The notes below the pieces were generated by a model that had not been told where the DNA came from, did no database searches, and worked only from the letters and a program-made list of their open reading frames with translations. Source: Acidimicrobium ferrooxidans (GTDB taxonomy: Bacteria > Actinomycetota > Geothermincolia > Fen-727 > Anoxymicrobiaceae). From it: a stretch of DNA of 64,000 nt. Position 1 is the stretch's first letter. Each line of letters starts with the position of its first letter. Positions 35,610 through 45,393 of the stretch are shown one piece after another. A program made the position numbers and the translations under genes. The DNA is taken from positions 62,001-126,000 of the forward strand of contig DYIU01000001.1 in NCBI GenBank assembly GCA_020723485.1, given 5' to 3'.

Positions 35610-35987
35610 ATGAAAGCATCGGAGTTTCTCTCCTCCAGGAAGTCGGTTGTCATGTGGGCTGCGGTCGGCCTGGGATTCATCCTGCTGGCTGTGCTGGTCA
35701 GCCTGACATCCGCTGTCGTCTTTGCACTGTTTTTCGCGTTCCTGATACTTGACGTGGACAGGGGTGTTCCCCTGGCAGCATCATTCGTGCTCCTGCTCAT
35801 AGCCGCTTTCCTTCTTGCGATGAAGCAGAACACAAGCGCCGGAGCACTTTCGGAGTGGTCCTACTTCTTCCTGAGCATCGGCGTGATACTGATGCTGGTA
35901 GACTACCTTGTGAAGGGAAAGCGGGGGGTCGAGAAGAGCGTGGAAGCATCGGGCGCAGAAATCGAACTGGGCCGCGGAGAGGTCTAG
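35610..35987 (+). CDS. Small four-helix membrane protein
   Basis: 125 residues with four hydrophobic segments (about 13-32, 35-50, 55-70, 80-98) and an acidic tail ([14 protein letters not shown]). It has no recognisable family. It follows the split membrane protein pair by 19 bases and ends 4 bases inside the convergent acetyltransferase gene. It may be an accessory of the glycan machinery (inference from position only). Confidence 0.6.
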   Translation: MKASEFLSSRKSVVMWAAVGLGFILLAVLVSLTSAVVFALFFAFLILDVDRGVPLAASFVLLLIAAFLLAMKQNTSAGALSEWSYFFLSIGVILMLVDYLVKGKRGVEKSVEASGAEIELGRGEV

Positions 35988-36613
35988 TCCGCCAGTTCTT
36001 CCAGCTTTTCGATGTCGGGACTGCACAGGACAGCAATGTTCCTGCGAATCTTCTCCTCGGGCCAGTCCCACCACCTTATTTCGAGAAGCCTGCCTATGAC
36101 CTCGTCGCTGAAGCGCTTCTTGATCACGCGCGCTGGATTGCCCCCTACGATCGCGAACGGCTCGACATCGTTCGTCACGACCGAACCAGCCGCCACTACG
36201 GCGCCGTCGCCGATGGTCACCCCGGACATTATCAGGACGTCGCTGCCTATCCAGACATCGTTGCCGACATTGACGTCACCACCCGAGGTCAGGAACTCCT
36301 CGACGCCCTCCGCCTCGGGCCAGCGCGGATCGTCCGAGCTGAACGGATAGAGCGCGATCCAGTCGACCCTGTGATTCCCACCCAGGTAGACGGTCACGTT
36401 CCATGCGATTGAGCAGAACTTCCCTATCTTGAGCTTGCCGTGGGGGAATACCACAAGGGGCGCGCCGTACGTATACTCTCCAACTTCGTAACCGAGTGTC
36501 TTATTTCCCCAGGCATTCAGTGCCTTGTACGGCTTGACCCCGAGCCTCAATATCCAGATGGCTGCTTTCTTCTTCCATCGGGTGAATCCACCCGTCTCTG
36601 CGGCGGAAGACAT
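35984..36613 (-). CDS. CatB-type hexapeptide O-acetyltransferase
   Basis: 209 residues. A left-handed beta-helix is built from repeats such as [31 protein letters not shown] and [13 protein letters not shown]. The C-terminal [17 protein letters not shown] segment is the classic xenobiotic/CatB end. The His in GGNHRVDW is in the catalytic position. GGAGG sits 4 bases before the ATG. In this cluster it probably acetylates a sugar. Confidence 0.88.
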   Translation of the reverse strand: MSSAAETGGFTRWKKKAAIWILRLGVKPYKALNAWGNKTLGYEVGEYTYGAPLVVFPHGKLKIGKFCSIAWNVTVYLGGNHRVDWIALYPFSSDDPRWPEAEGVEEFLTSGGDVNVGNDVWIGSDVLIMSGVTIGDGAVVAAGSVVTNDVEPFAIVGGNPARVIKKRFSDEVIGRLLEIRWWDWPEEKIRRNIAVLCSPDIEKLEELAD

Positions 36614-36622
36614 CTCGCCTCC

Positions 36623-37327
36623 TCAGCGGTCTCTTTCAGCCAGTATAAGGCAGTTCATGGTAAGGAACTCCCGGATAATCGGTACCCTGGCTATGAACGG
36701 CACCTCAGGGGTATATCGAGGCAGCACCCTGAGTATTTCAAGGCATTGGTTAGCTTGTACCATCCTCAGTATCCCACCGATGCTCGTCGGGAACAGTGTC
36801 ACGTACGGAGTATGGGTCCTAGGGTGACGGACCAGCTTGTCGAAGACCAGATGACCGTACCGGGGCCCGAGGTAGTGGAACGGCGTGAACTCGTGCCCAC
36901 CCCAGGGAGACAGCCAGTTCACCCAACTCAAGTACAACAACCCGCCCGATTTCAGCAGGCGGTGGACGTTCGTGATCAGGTGCTCCGGCCTCCGGATGTG
37001 CTCCAGCAGGTTTGAGCATACGACCAGGTCGTATTCACCAAGCTCCCCGTAGTCACCGCTCTCGACGTCGAACTCCCGGTAATCGTAGCCCCGATACTCC
37101 GGCAGCAGGCTGTTCTCCACATCGGCGAAGACGACCCGGCATCCCTTCCTGGCTAGCTCCCCACCAATCATTCCGTGGCCGCAACCCAGGTCGAGGACCG
37201 AGGTCCCATCGCCCAGCTCGATGCTGCTTCTCTCAAGCCATCGGACCGTATCCAGGGCCTGGAGCATGTAGAAGCCGGGGTCGTCCCCGTACTTCAGGTA
37301 TCTATAGACCAGCTTGTGCAGGATCAT
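36623..37327 (-). CDS. Class I SAM-dependent methyltransferase
   Basis: 234 residues. VLDLGCGHGMIGGELARKG and VVFADVENSLLP form the SAM site, then DLVVCSNLLEHIRRPEHLI and GGLLYLSWVNWLSPWGGHEF. It has a GGAAGG site before ATG 37327. It lies 9 bases upstream of the acetyltransferase and is probably cotranscribed with it. It is the last gene of the glycan island. Confidence 0.8.
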   Translation of the reverse strand: MILHKLVYRYLKYGDDPGFYMLQALDTVRWLERSSIELGDGTSVLDLGCGHGMIGGELARKGCRVVFADVENSLLPEYRGYDYREFDVESGDYGELGEYDLVVCSNLLEHIRRPEHLITNVHRLLKSGGLLYLSWVNWLSPWGGHEFTPFHYLGPRYGHLVFDKLVRHPRTHTPYVTLFPTSIGGILRMVQANQCLEILRVLPRYTPEVPFIARVPIIREFLTMNCLILAERDR

Positions 37328-37481
37328 CGAGGTGCCTTCCAGCGTACCCGTGCTATAGAGGACTCCGATTGGATTTTAGCAAATGTGTGTGTCACTAGGC
37401 TCCGTCTGCAATGAGAAACCACGCCCGGAGGAGGTATTTATTCGTGTCGGTATCCGTCATGCCTGCGCCTCCTGTCATGCT

Positions 37482-37490
37482 ATAATGTGA
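37482..37490 (+). promoter_or_regulatory. Extended -10 promoter
   Basis: TGCTATAAT with a perfect TATAAT, about 180 bases upstream of the DUF3068 gene and pointing at it. Confidence 0.5.
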
Positions 37491-37599
37491 CCGGTACTTC
37501 AGCCTCCAGAACCGACCCGAGGGGTGAGTGCGCCGGGTGGCGAGCTTAACGACAGCGGTGTCTAGTAGAGGTAGGTTTCCAGCCTTAGCGAATCAATTA

Positions 37600-37630
37600 T
37601 TGACGACAGTCTACCTGTCGTTGATATAGT
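37600..37630 (+). promoter_or_regulatory. Promoter/operator of the DUF3068 gene
   Basis: TTGACG (37600-37605) and TATAGT or GATATA (about 37623-37630) flank the perfect palindrome ACGACAG-TCTAC-CTGTCGT (37603-37621), which fills the spacer and is well placed as a repressor site. Confidence 0.45.
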
Positions 37631-37671
37631 ATCTGTGTGGGAACAGGTTGGCACGGCCATAGGAGGTTACA

Positions 37672-38658
37672 GTGAAACGTTCTAAAGTGGGCCTGGTGTT
37701 GATCATTATCGGGGCTCTGGTGATCGCGCTGGCGCCAATCTGGAAGTGGGGTTTGGGGCCCATGCTCCTGAAGATTCCCGACACCATCGACACTGTCTCC
37801 TACTACGAGGGCGTGCTGACGCTCTATGTAGACCCAGGCTCCCTGTCGCCTCTCCCCGAGGAGATGGCGGTGAAAATACCGCTTGCCATCACCAGAACTG
37901 ACAAGAGCGCACCTGAGAGGAGCTCCGGCGATGTCGCCGTCATCAAGGAGACCCAGCTCGCGAAGGGCCCGGGCGGCCAGGCCTTCGTGGATGAGACCTT
38001 GTACTACGCGCTCGACCGCAAGACGGCCGAGAACGTCACCAGCACCGAGGCTTCTCCAGTAGAGGACCGCACCGGTTACTCCATCCTCCTCGGATTCTAC
38101 GTCGACAAGGACGGCACGTATCCGATCTGGGACGATGACACCCGGAAGACCGGCGACCTCGAGTTCGTCGAGGAGACCACGCTCAACGGCTTCACGTCCA
38201 AGGACGTGCCCGCCATCGTGTGGAGGGGCGCAGGCAAGGAGCCGACCGTAGGCCCGGTCCTGGGCCTTCCCGGGGAGGTCTCCGGCGCCCAGATAAAGTC
38301 CCTGCTCAACAATCCGGCCCTGCCGTTCGTCGACACCCAGATGTACCCGATACAGTACATCAAGTCGACTGAGGCGACGGTCATCACCGGCATCAAGGTC
38401 GGACAGTTCCTGTCGGTGCCGGAGTACAAGGAAGAGTACTTCATCGATGCCACTGAGGCCGGCCTGGGAGAGATAAAGATAGCGACACTCGAGTACGGGC
38501 AGACCCCGGCCAGCATAAAGACATCGACCGATGAGGGGACCGAGGCTTACGCGTTGCTCGACGCGGTGGCTATATACATCCCGCTGGGGCTGCTGATAAT
38601 CGGCCTCATCATCCTCGGCATCGGGCTCGCCCTGTTCCTGCGCAAGAAAGAGGCCTGA
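37672..38658 (+). CDS. DUF3068 (PorA-family) membrane-anchored protein
   Basis: 328 residues. Membrane helices lie at residues 6-24 and near 300-322, with a beta-rich extracytoplasmic domain between. It includes SYYEGVLTLYVDPGSL and the EDRTGYSILLGF/YPIWDDDTRKT stretch that mark DUF3068 proteins, which are typical of actinobacteria. The function is unknown. GTG 37672 is 6 bases after AGGAGG. A strong hairpin follows the stop. Confidence 0.85.
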   Translation: MKRSKVGLVLIIIGALVIALAPIWKWGLGPMLLKIPDTIDTVSYYEGVLTLYVDPGSLSPLPEEMAVKIPLAITRTDKSAPERSSGDVAVIKETQLAKGPGGQAFVDETLYYALDRKTAENVTSTEASPVEDRTGYSILLGFYVDKDGTYPIWDDDTRKTGDLEFVEETTLNGFTSKDVPAIVWRGAGKEPTVGPVLGLPGEVSGAQIKSLLNNPALPFVDTQMYPIQYIKSTEATVITGIKVGQFLSVPEYKEEYFIDATEAGLGEIKIATLEYGQTPASIKTSTDEGTEAYALLDAVAIYIPLGLLIIGLIILGIGLALFLRKKEA

Positions 38659-38681
38659 AGGCCCGGGCTTTAGAACGTGAC

Positions 38682-38714
38682 AGCGGGCGCCCGCGAGGGC
38701 GCCCGCTTCTCTTT
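38682..38714 (+). terminator. Terminator of the DUF3068 gene
   Basis: Perfect 10-bp stem GCGGGCGCCC/GGGCGCCCGC with a GCGA tetraloop, followed by TTCTCTTT, 24 bases after the stop. Confidence 0.75.
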
Positions 38715-38753
38715 GGCAGGAATCCTTACTCCCATCCATAATTCCCCAAAAGA

Positions 38754-38793
38754 GCCGACCGGAGGTCGGCGCTACGCACCGGCCCTTACCGGT
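38754..38793. repeat. GC-rich repeat, family D, and adjacent hairpin
   Basis: GCCGACC-GGA-GGTCGGC followed by ACCGG/CCGGT. The reverse complement of 38763-38777 (CGTAGCGCCGACCTC) matches the element at 6098-6113. A TGGTAGAAT extended -10 for the dodecin gene follows directly. Confidence 0.6.
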
Positions 38794-38840
38794 GGTAGAA
38801 TGAGACCCCACAGCGGCAAGCGGCACAAGGAGGAACTGCC

Positions 38841-39056
38841 ATGGAGAGTGTCTACAAGGTCATCGAGCTCGTGGGTACGAGCGAGAACTCCTGGGAAGAG
38901 GCGGCAAAGAACGCCGTAGACATGGCGGGCAAGAGCCTGCAGGAGCTCCGCATAGCCGAGGTCTCGCAGCTCGACCTCAAGATCGAGGACGGCAAGGCGG
39001 TCGCCTTCCGGGCCAGGGTCAAGGTCTCCTTCAAGTACATGGGCAAGGAAGCATAG
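38841..39056 (+). CDS. Dodecin flavin-binding protein
   Basis: 71 residues, the usual dodecin length. MESVYKVIELVGTSENSWEE and KNAVDMAGKSLQELRIAEV match the beta-alpha-beta-beta fold that builds a dodecameric flavin-storage shell. AAGGAGG precedes the ATG. It is monocistronic, with a TAGAAT -10 candidate immediately upstream. Confidence 0.92.
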   Translation: MESVYKVIELVGTSENSWEEAAKNAVDMAGKSLQELRIAEVSQLDLKIEDGKAVAFRARVKVSFKYMGKEA

Positions 39057-39134
39057 AGACCAGGACTGCTGGAACTTAACCATTCAACGAGGTGATTCGG
39101 CGCGCCATCACGTCGCGGGGCACCGCCCGCGGCG

Positions 39135-41916
39135 TCAGGCGGCGACCGCGGCGTCGCGCGGCTGTTCGCGTCTCTTGAGGCGGCGGACCACGGCCTTCCT
39201 GCCCTCCTCGGCGAACAGTATCACGAACGGCCAGGCGAACATGAACGCCCAGACGTAGCCGCTCACCGGCGCCGTGCCGAACAGGGTCTGCAAAGGCGGG
39301 ATGTAGAAGAGCGCGAGGACCACGCCGAGGGCGACCGCCACTCCCCACAGATACAGCCGGTTGGTGAAAACCCCTATCTTGAAGATGGATTCGGTGGTGC
39401 TGCGGCACGATAAGCCGTTTCCCATCTGCGTTATGACGATCGCCGCGAAGCACGCGGAGGTCGCCATGACGTACACGTGCCCCGAATCGGCCATCGCGGT
39501 GACTCCCTGCGAGAACCTCCACCCGTCCAGGTAGTAGACGAGCAGGTAAGCCGACATCGCCGCCGCGGCCTCGATAAGACCGAGCCAGCCGTACACCCGC
39601 GCCACGACCTTCCTGTCCAGCAGGCGGTCAGAGGACTTTCTGGGCGGGCGGTCCATGACGTCGGGCTCAGGGGCTTCGGTCCCGAGCGCCAGCGCCGGGA
39701 GCATGTCCGAGCCGAGGTCTATCGCCAGTATCTGCATCACCAGGATGGGCAGCGGTATCCGGAGTACGACGAACAGCAGGTAAGGTATCCCCTCGGCGAT
39801 GTTGTGGGTCAGGATGTAGGTCAGGAAGCGCCTGATGTTGTCGTATACGGCCCGTCCCTCCTCCACGGCGCTCACTATCGAGGCGAAGTTGTCGTCGGTC
39901 AGTATCATGTCCGCCGCTTCCCGCGCCACGTCCGTGCCGGTGATGCCCATCGCGACGCCGATGTCGGCGGCCTTCAGGGCCGGCGCATCGTTGACGCCGT
40001 CCCCGGTCATGGCCACGACCTCGCCCATCTCCTTGAGCGCGAGCGCCACCCTCATCTTGTGCTCCGGGGAGACCCTGGCGAAAAGAATGTCGGGATTCGC
40101 GAGCGCCTCCTCCAGCTGCCGGGCGTCCATCCCGTCTATCTCCACACCCGTTATCACGCGTACGTCCCCGCCCCTCACCAGCCGGATGCGCCTGGCGATG
40201 GATTCGGCGGTGACACCGTAGTCGCCGGTTATCATGATGACCCTGATGCCGGCGTCGTGGCACCTGTCGAGCGCGTCCGCGACCTCCGGGCGCGGCGGGT
40301 CCATCATCGCGGCGAGCCCCAGGAACACCAGGTCGCGCTCCGTCTCCTGCGTCTCGTAGTGCCTGGACTCCTGCCCAATGTCGCGGTAGGCGAAGCCGAG
40401 CACGCGGAGGGCCTGCTGTGCGTAATCGTCGTTCTGCTTTCTAAGGGTCTCGCGGTCGGCGTCGGTGATGGGGCGCGCCCCCCGGCTCCCATATCTTCGT
40501 GCAGAGCTCGAGCACCTCCACGGGAGCGCCCTTGACCATGGCCCGGGCACCGCCGTCCACCCTGTGGATGGTGGTCATCATCTTGCGCCGGGAGTCGAAC
40601 GGCAGCTCGTATCTCCTGGGGGTGCGGCGCAGCTCCTCCTCGTAATCGAGCCCCGATTTTTTCGCGACCACCAGCAGGGCCGCCTCTGTGGGATCGCCCA
40701 GGACGGTCCACCTCTCCTTCTCAGCGTCCGGCGGCAGGAGCCGGGAGTTGTTGCAGAGGGCGGCCGCGAGCAGGAGCTCCCTCACGGCGGCGCGGTCGTC
40801 GTCCGAGAGCGCGCTCCCCGCGACCGAGAGCTCCCCTTCCGGCTCGTAGCCGTTGCCGCCTACCGCGACGGCCCTCCCAGCCGTCCAGAGCTCCCTGACC
40901 GTCATCTCGTTGGTGGTGAGAGTGCCGGTCTTGTCCGTACATATGACGGTGGTCGAGCCCAGGGTCTCGACCGAGGAGAGCTTCTTTATGAGAGCGTGCC
41001 TTCTGGCCATGCGCTGAGTTCCCATGGCCAGGGCGAGGGAAACCGTCGGCAGGAGCCCTTCCGGGACGTTGGCGATGATGAGCCCGATGGCGAAGATGAA
41101 CGCGTCGGTCCCTGGCAGCTTGACCACGAAGAACCCGAGGAAGAAGAACACGAGGCCGACCGCGACGGCTATCGCGGCGATTATCTTGGAGACGGTGCTG
41201 AGCTCCTTCTGCAGGGGGCTCGGCTCCTCTTTGACGCCCTGGGTGAGGTCGGCTATCTTGCCTATCTCCGTCGACATGCCGGTCGCGTACACCACCGCCA
41301 TCCCGCTGCCGTTGGCTACGCTCGTCCCCGCGAAGAGCAGGTTGGGCAGGTCGGCGAGCGCCGCGGTCTCGACGTCCAGCCCCTCCGAGCGCCTCACCTG
41401 GGGCTCCGACTCGCCGGTAAGGGCGGAGTTGTCGACGGTCATCTCCATGACCCTTACCAGGCGCGCGTCCGCGCTGATGCTGTTGCCGGCTTCCAGGAGC
41501 ATCACGTCGCCCGGGACCAGCGTCTCGGCGTCTATCTCCTCCTCGGCGCCGTCGCGCAGGACCCTGGCCTTGACCGGCAGTATCTTCGCGAGGCTCTCCA
41601 CCGCCTTCTCGGCCCTGAACTCCTGCCAGAACGAGAACGCGGCGTTAATGACGATGACGGCGAAGCAGGCGATGCCGAGGGGGACGCTGTCGCTTACTAT
41701 GGCGAGTATGCCCGCTACCCACAGCAGGATAGCGAGCAGGTGCGTGAACTGCGCCAGCAGCCGCCTCCAGAGCGGCACGCCGGCCTTCTTCTCGAGTACG
41801 TTCGGGCCGTAACGGGTGAGCCTGTGCCCGGCCTCGTCGGGCCTGAGGCCTTCAGGTGATGTCTCGAGCAGTCCGAAGACGTCCTGCTCGCCGGTTTGAA
41901 ATATGTCGCTGTCCAT
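39135..41916 (-). pseudogene. Na,K-ATPase-like (type IIC) P-type cation ATPase, interrupted by a frameshift
   Basis: Two overlapping leftward frames together give a full-length ATPase of about 910 residues. The first (from ATG 41916) has the cation ATPase N-domain, the TGES loop, IIANVPEGLLPTVSLALAMG in M4, and the phosphorylated Asp in CTDKTGTLTTNEMTV. It leaves frame at the run of six C at 40478-40483. The second frame continues from ITDADRETLRKQN with MITGDYGVTAESI, MTGDGVNDAPALK and the M5-M6 segment LAIDLGSDMLPALALG, then EPDVMDRPPR. VPEGLL and both Asp of IDLGSDM follow Na,K-ATPase rather than SERCA. Removing one base at the run restores the frame, so either a sequence error or a recent mutation is likely. 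Confidence 0.85.
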
Positions 41917-41991
41917 TTACGGTTTTCCGGTAACAGGATAACTGACCGAAATGATACAACAGCGTATCTCGAGGTTGTTACGACTTTGTAA

Positions 41992-43545
41992 CTAATGCCT
42001 GAAATGCCGGCGCCCGGTGAAGACCATCGCGACACCGTGCCGCTCGCATACGGCCAGCGCGTCCTCGTCGCGCTTGGAGCCCCCGGGCTGCACGATTGCG
42101 GCCGCGCCCGCGCCGATGACCTTCTCGACGGCGTCCGGGAACGGGAAGAACGCGTCCGAGCCTACCGCGCAGCCGGCCGCCTTCCCGCCCGCCTTCTCCA
42201 CGGCTATCATCGCCGAGTCCACCCGGCTCATCTGGCCGGCGCCCACGCCGACCGTGGCTCCGCCCTTCACAAGCACTATCGCGTTCGACTTGACGTGCTT
42301 GGTGATCTTCCAGGCGAAGAGCAGGTCTGCCCACTGCTCGTCGGTCGGCGCCTTGCTGGTCTTGACCTCCCATGCCGAAGTGTCGAACGGGTCGGTATCG
42401 TAGTCCTGGACCAGGAGCCCCCCGTGTAAGCGCCTGAAGTCCCTGCCCGGGTGTGACCTGTCCAGGGCTCCCATGCCGATTATGCGCAGGTCCTTCTTGG
42501 CCGAGAGGATATCCAGCGCGTCGTCATCGAACTCCTCTGCGAGCAGGAGCTCTATGAAGTTGCCCTTCATCGCCTCTGCGCACCTGGAGCAGACCTTGCC
42601 GTTGAACGCTATGACCGAGCCGTACGCTGAGACGGGGTCGCAGTCGAACGCCTTCTGGTAAGCGATGGACCGGTGGTCGGCGGTCGCGGCGCCGCACGGA
42701 TTGTTGTGCTTGATGATGACGCATGCGGGCTCCTCGAACTCGAGCACACACTGCCAGGCGGCCTCCCCGTCGAGGATGTTATTGAACGAGAGCGCGGGGC
42801 CGGCTATCTGGGGCGCCGTGGCGAGCGACTGGCCGGAGTAACCCTTCTCGGAGTAGAGGGCGGCGGTCTGGTGCGGGTTCTCGCCGTAGCGCAGTGGGGT
42901 CACCCTGTCGAACGACAGGGCGAGAGCGCCGGGCAGGGCGTCGGTCCCACCTTCAGCCTCGGCTGCCAGGTAAGCGCTTATCATCGAGTCATACTCGGCG
43001 GTGTGCGCGAACGCCTCCCGGGCCAGGGCCTGGCAGGTCTCGTCGCTGAGCACCGCGCTGTTCGCCCGGAGCTCGTCGACGAGCTCCCTGTAGCGCGCCG
43101 GGTTCACCACTATCGCCACGTGGGCGTGGTTCTTGGCCGCGGCCCTCACCATGGTGGGGCCGCCGATGTCTATGTTCTCAATGGCTTCCTCGCGGGTGAC
43201 GCCAGGCTTGGCTACCGTCTGCGCGAAGGGGTAGAGGTTGACCACGACCAGGTCGATGGCCCCTATCTTCTGGAAGTCCAGCTGCCTCAGGTGCTCCGGC
43301 TTGCTGCGGTCCGCCAGGATGCCCCCGTGTATCTTCGGGTGGAGCGTCTTGACCCTGCCGTCCAGCATCTCCGGGAAGCCCGTGACCTCCGCCACCGGCG
43401 TTACGCTCACGCCCTCCTGGCTGAGGAGCTTGTAGGTGCCGCCCGTGGAGATGAGCTCGATCCCCATGGTCTCGAGCTCCTGGGCCAGCCATACGACGTC
43501 GGTCTTGTCCGAAACGCTGATGAGCGCCCTCTTCACCCTGGGCAT
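41992..43545 (-). CDS. purH: Bifunctional AICAR transformylase/IMP cyclohydrolase PurH
   Basis: 517 residues, the usual length. The N-terminal IMP cyclohydrolase domain has ALISVSDKT, STGGTYKLL and GRVKTLHPKIHGGIL. The C-terminal transformylase has VIIKHNNPCGAA, containing the catalytic Lys-His, and ends FTGRRHFRH. It catalyses the last two steps of IMP synthesis. AAAGGAG precedes the ATG. It is the last pur gene of the leftward cluster. Confidence 0.97.
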   Translation of the reverse strand: MPRVKRALISVSDKTDVVWLAQELETMGIELISTGGTYKLLSQEGVSVTPVAEVTGFPEMLDGRVKTLHPKIHGGILADRSKPEHLRQLDFQKIGAIDLVVVNLYPFAQTVAKPGVTREEAIENIDIGGPTMVRAAAKNHAHVAIVVNPARYRELVDELRANSAVLSDETCQALAREAFAHTAEYDSMISAYLAAEAEGGTDALPGALALSFDRVTPLRYGENPHQTAALYSEKGYSGQSLATAPQIAGPALSFNNILDGEAAWQCVLEFEEPACVIIKHNNPCGAATADHRSIAYQKAFDCDPVSAYGSVIAFNGKVCSRCAEAMKGNFIELLLAEEFDDDALDILSAKKDLRIIGMGALDRSHPGRDFRRLHGGLLVQDYDTDPFDTSAWEVKTSKAPTDEQWADLLFAWKITKHVKSNAIVLVKGGATVGVGAGQMSRVDSAMIAVEKAGGKAAGCAVGSDAFFPFPDAVEKVIGAGAAAIVQPGGSKRDEDALAVCERHGVAMVFTGRRHFRH

Positions 43546-43601
43546 CCGGCTTCTCCTTTCGTCGTGTCCTTATACGCGGCGGGCCCCGGGAGGCCCCCCG
43601 C

Positions 43602-44234
43602 TCAGGTCCGCTCGGGGAGGACGCGGACGACGCGCCCCTCCCGCTCCAGGCGGCCCTCCGCGAAAAGCCTTATCACGAGCGGGTACGCCTCGTATTCCAC
43701 TTCATGGATGCGGTTGTGCAGGGTCTCCTCGCTGTCGCCCTCCTCCACCGGCACCGCCCGCTGGACGATGATGGGACCGGTGTCGAGCCCTTCATCCACG
43801 AAGTGTACCGTCACGCCGCTCACCTTGACCCCGTGCTCGAGGGCGTCGCGCACCCCGTGCTCTCCCGGGAAAGACGGCAGGAGCGCCGGGTGGATGTTCA
43901 TTATCCGCCCGCGGAACGCCTCGACGATCTCAGGGCCGACGAGCTTCATGTAGCCGGCGAGCACCACCAGGTCGACGCCGGCGCCCTGCAGCTGCTCGAG
44001 CACGGCCCTGTCGTACGCGGGCCTGTCGGGGTAATCCTTGAGCTCCACCACGGCCGTGGGGATTCCCCGGCGGCGGGCCCGGTCGAGCGCGAAGGCATAG
44101 GGATTGTCGCTCAGGACCAGGGCGATGCGGGCGGGCACCTCGCCGTCCTCTATCGCGGCTGCGATTGCCTCGAGGTTCGTCCCCGAGCCTGACGCGAGCA
44201 CGGCGATGTCTATCTTGCTTTCAGCTCGGGACAA
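43602..44234 (-). CDS. purN: Phosphoribosylglycinamide formyltransferase PurN
   Basis: 210 residues. IAVLASGSGTNLEAI is the phosphate loop, MNIHPALLPSFPG carries the catalytic Asn-His, and VHFVDEGLDTGPII the catalytic Asp. It transfers formyl from 10-formyl-THF to GAR. TTG 44234 lies 8 bases after GGGAG. It sits between purM and purH. Confidence 0.96.
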   Translation of the reverse strand: MSRAESKIDIAVLASGSGTNLEAIAAAIEDGEVPARIALVLSDNPYAFALDRARRRGIPTAVVELKDYPDRPAYDRAVLEQLQGAGVDLVVLAGYMKLVGPEIVEAFRGRIMNIHPALLPSFPGEHGVRDALEHGVKVSGVTVHFVDEGLDTGPIIVQRAVPVEEGDSEETLHNRIHEVEYEAYPLVIRLFAEGRLEREGRVVRVLPERT

Positions 44235-44313
44235 ACTGCCATCTCCCAGTGCCGCCCGGCGGCTCCGACCGCCCTGCGCTCAAAGGCGCCGCGAGGACGC
44301 GGCGCCGGACTGC

Positions 44314-45366
44314 CTATCCGTACATCACAACGCCCCGGCCGGGGGCTATCTCTCCGATCTCGTACGCGTGGTAGAGGTTCATGTCGAGGACCTGCAGCGC
44401 CTTCCGCGCGTCGCCGGCGGCCACGACCAGGATCATGCCGATGCCCATGTTGAACGTCTTGAGCATCTCGAAGAGGTCGATGTTCCCCACCTTCTGGAGG
44501 AAGCTGAATATGTTCTTCACCGGCCAGGTCCCCGTGCTTATCACCGCGTTGAACCCGTCGGGAAGCACCCGGGCCAGGTTGTCCGTTATCCCGCCGCCGG
44601 TGATGTGCGCCGCCGCCTTGACGTCGCACTCCGCCGCTACCTTGAGAACCCCGGGGGCGTAGATGATGGATGGGGTGAGGAGCTCGCGCCCGAGGGGGTT
44701 CGCTATCTCCTTGGTCTGGTCGTCGAGGTTGAAGTCCCCCGAATCGAAGAGAAGCTTGCGCGCCAGCGAGTAACCGTTTGAGTGGAGGCCGGAGGACACT
44801 ATGCCTATCACCCTGTCCTCGACCTTCATCCTGGAGCCGTCGATTATGCTGTCCTTCTCGACCACCCCGACGCAGAAACCCGCGAGGTCGTAGTCGTCGG
44901 GGTCCATGACGCCGGGGTGCTCCGCTACCTCGCCGCCTATGAGCGCGCAGCCGGCCTTCCTGCAGCCTTCGGCCACTCCGCCGACGATATCGGCTATCCT
45001 CTCGGGGACGACCTTCCCGCAGGCGATGTAATCCTGGAAGAAAAGCGGCTCGGCCCCGCACGTGACGACGTCGTCCGCGCACATGGCCACGAGGTCGATG
45101 CCCACCGTGTCATGCCTGTCCATCATCCGGGCGAGCTTGAGCTTTGTCCCGACGCCGTCGGTGCCCGAGACCAGGACCGGGTTCTTATACCTCGACAGGT
45201 CGAGCTCGAAGAGCGCGCCGAACCCGCCTATGCCCCCCAGCACCTCGGGGCGCAGGGTCGACGCGACCTTCTCCTTGATCATCTCGACCGCGCGGTCGGC
45301 GGCCTCGATGTCCACCCCGGCCCACTTGTAGTCCCTTGCCTCGGGCCGGTCGCTGTCCTCGGGCAT
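44314..45366 (-). CDS. purM: Phosphoribosylformylglycinamidine cyclo-ligase PurM
   Basis: 350 residues. GGFGALFELDLSRYKNPVLV, GTDGVGTKLKLA and VAMCADDVVTCGAEPLFFQD are the AIR synthetase signatures; GGEVAEHPGVM and HITGGGITDNL follow. It makes AIR from FGAM with ATP. ATG 45366 is used because AAAGGAG lies 8 bases upstream; the frame extends six codons further. Confidence 0.96.
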   Translation of the reverse strand: MPEDSDRPEARDYKWAGVDIEAADRAVEMIKEKVASTLRPEVLGGIGGFGALFELDLSRYKNPVLVSGTDGVGTKLKLARMMDRHDTVGIDLVAMCADDVVTCGAEPLFFQDYIACGKVVPERIADIVGGVAEGCRKAGCALIGGEVAEHPGVMDPDDYDLAGFCVGVVEKDSIIDGSRMKVEDRVIGIVSSGLHSNGYSLARKLLFDSGDFNLDDQTKEIANPLGRELLTPSIIYAPGVLKVAAECDVKAAAHITGGGITDNLARVLPDGFNAVISTGTWPVKNIFSFLQKVGNIDLFEMLKTFNMGIGMILVVAAGDARKALQVLDMNLYHAYEIGEIAPGRGVVMYG

Positions 45367-45393
45367 GGCGCCCGCTCCTTTCACCCGCCGCGT

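Larger units (their letters stand above)
37328..37671. other. Gene-free stretch with two promoter candidates
   Basis: 344 bases between divergent genes. An extended -10 TGCTATAAT lies at 37482-37490, and a TTGACG element overlapped by a perfect palindrome at 37600-37630. The 37.50-37.60 kb part would be the leader of the DUF3068 gene; I see no known riboswitch in it. Confidence 0.5.

Noticed and set aside
37498-37671. Riboswitch in the DUF3068 leader
   Set aside because: No conserved aptamer core recognised; promoter and operator elements explain the region better.
39135-41916. Two separate ATPase genes
   Set aside because: The two frames carry complementary halves of one pump and overlap at a homopolymer; neither half is complete, and the right-hand frame has no credible own start.
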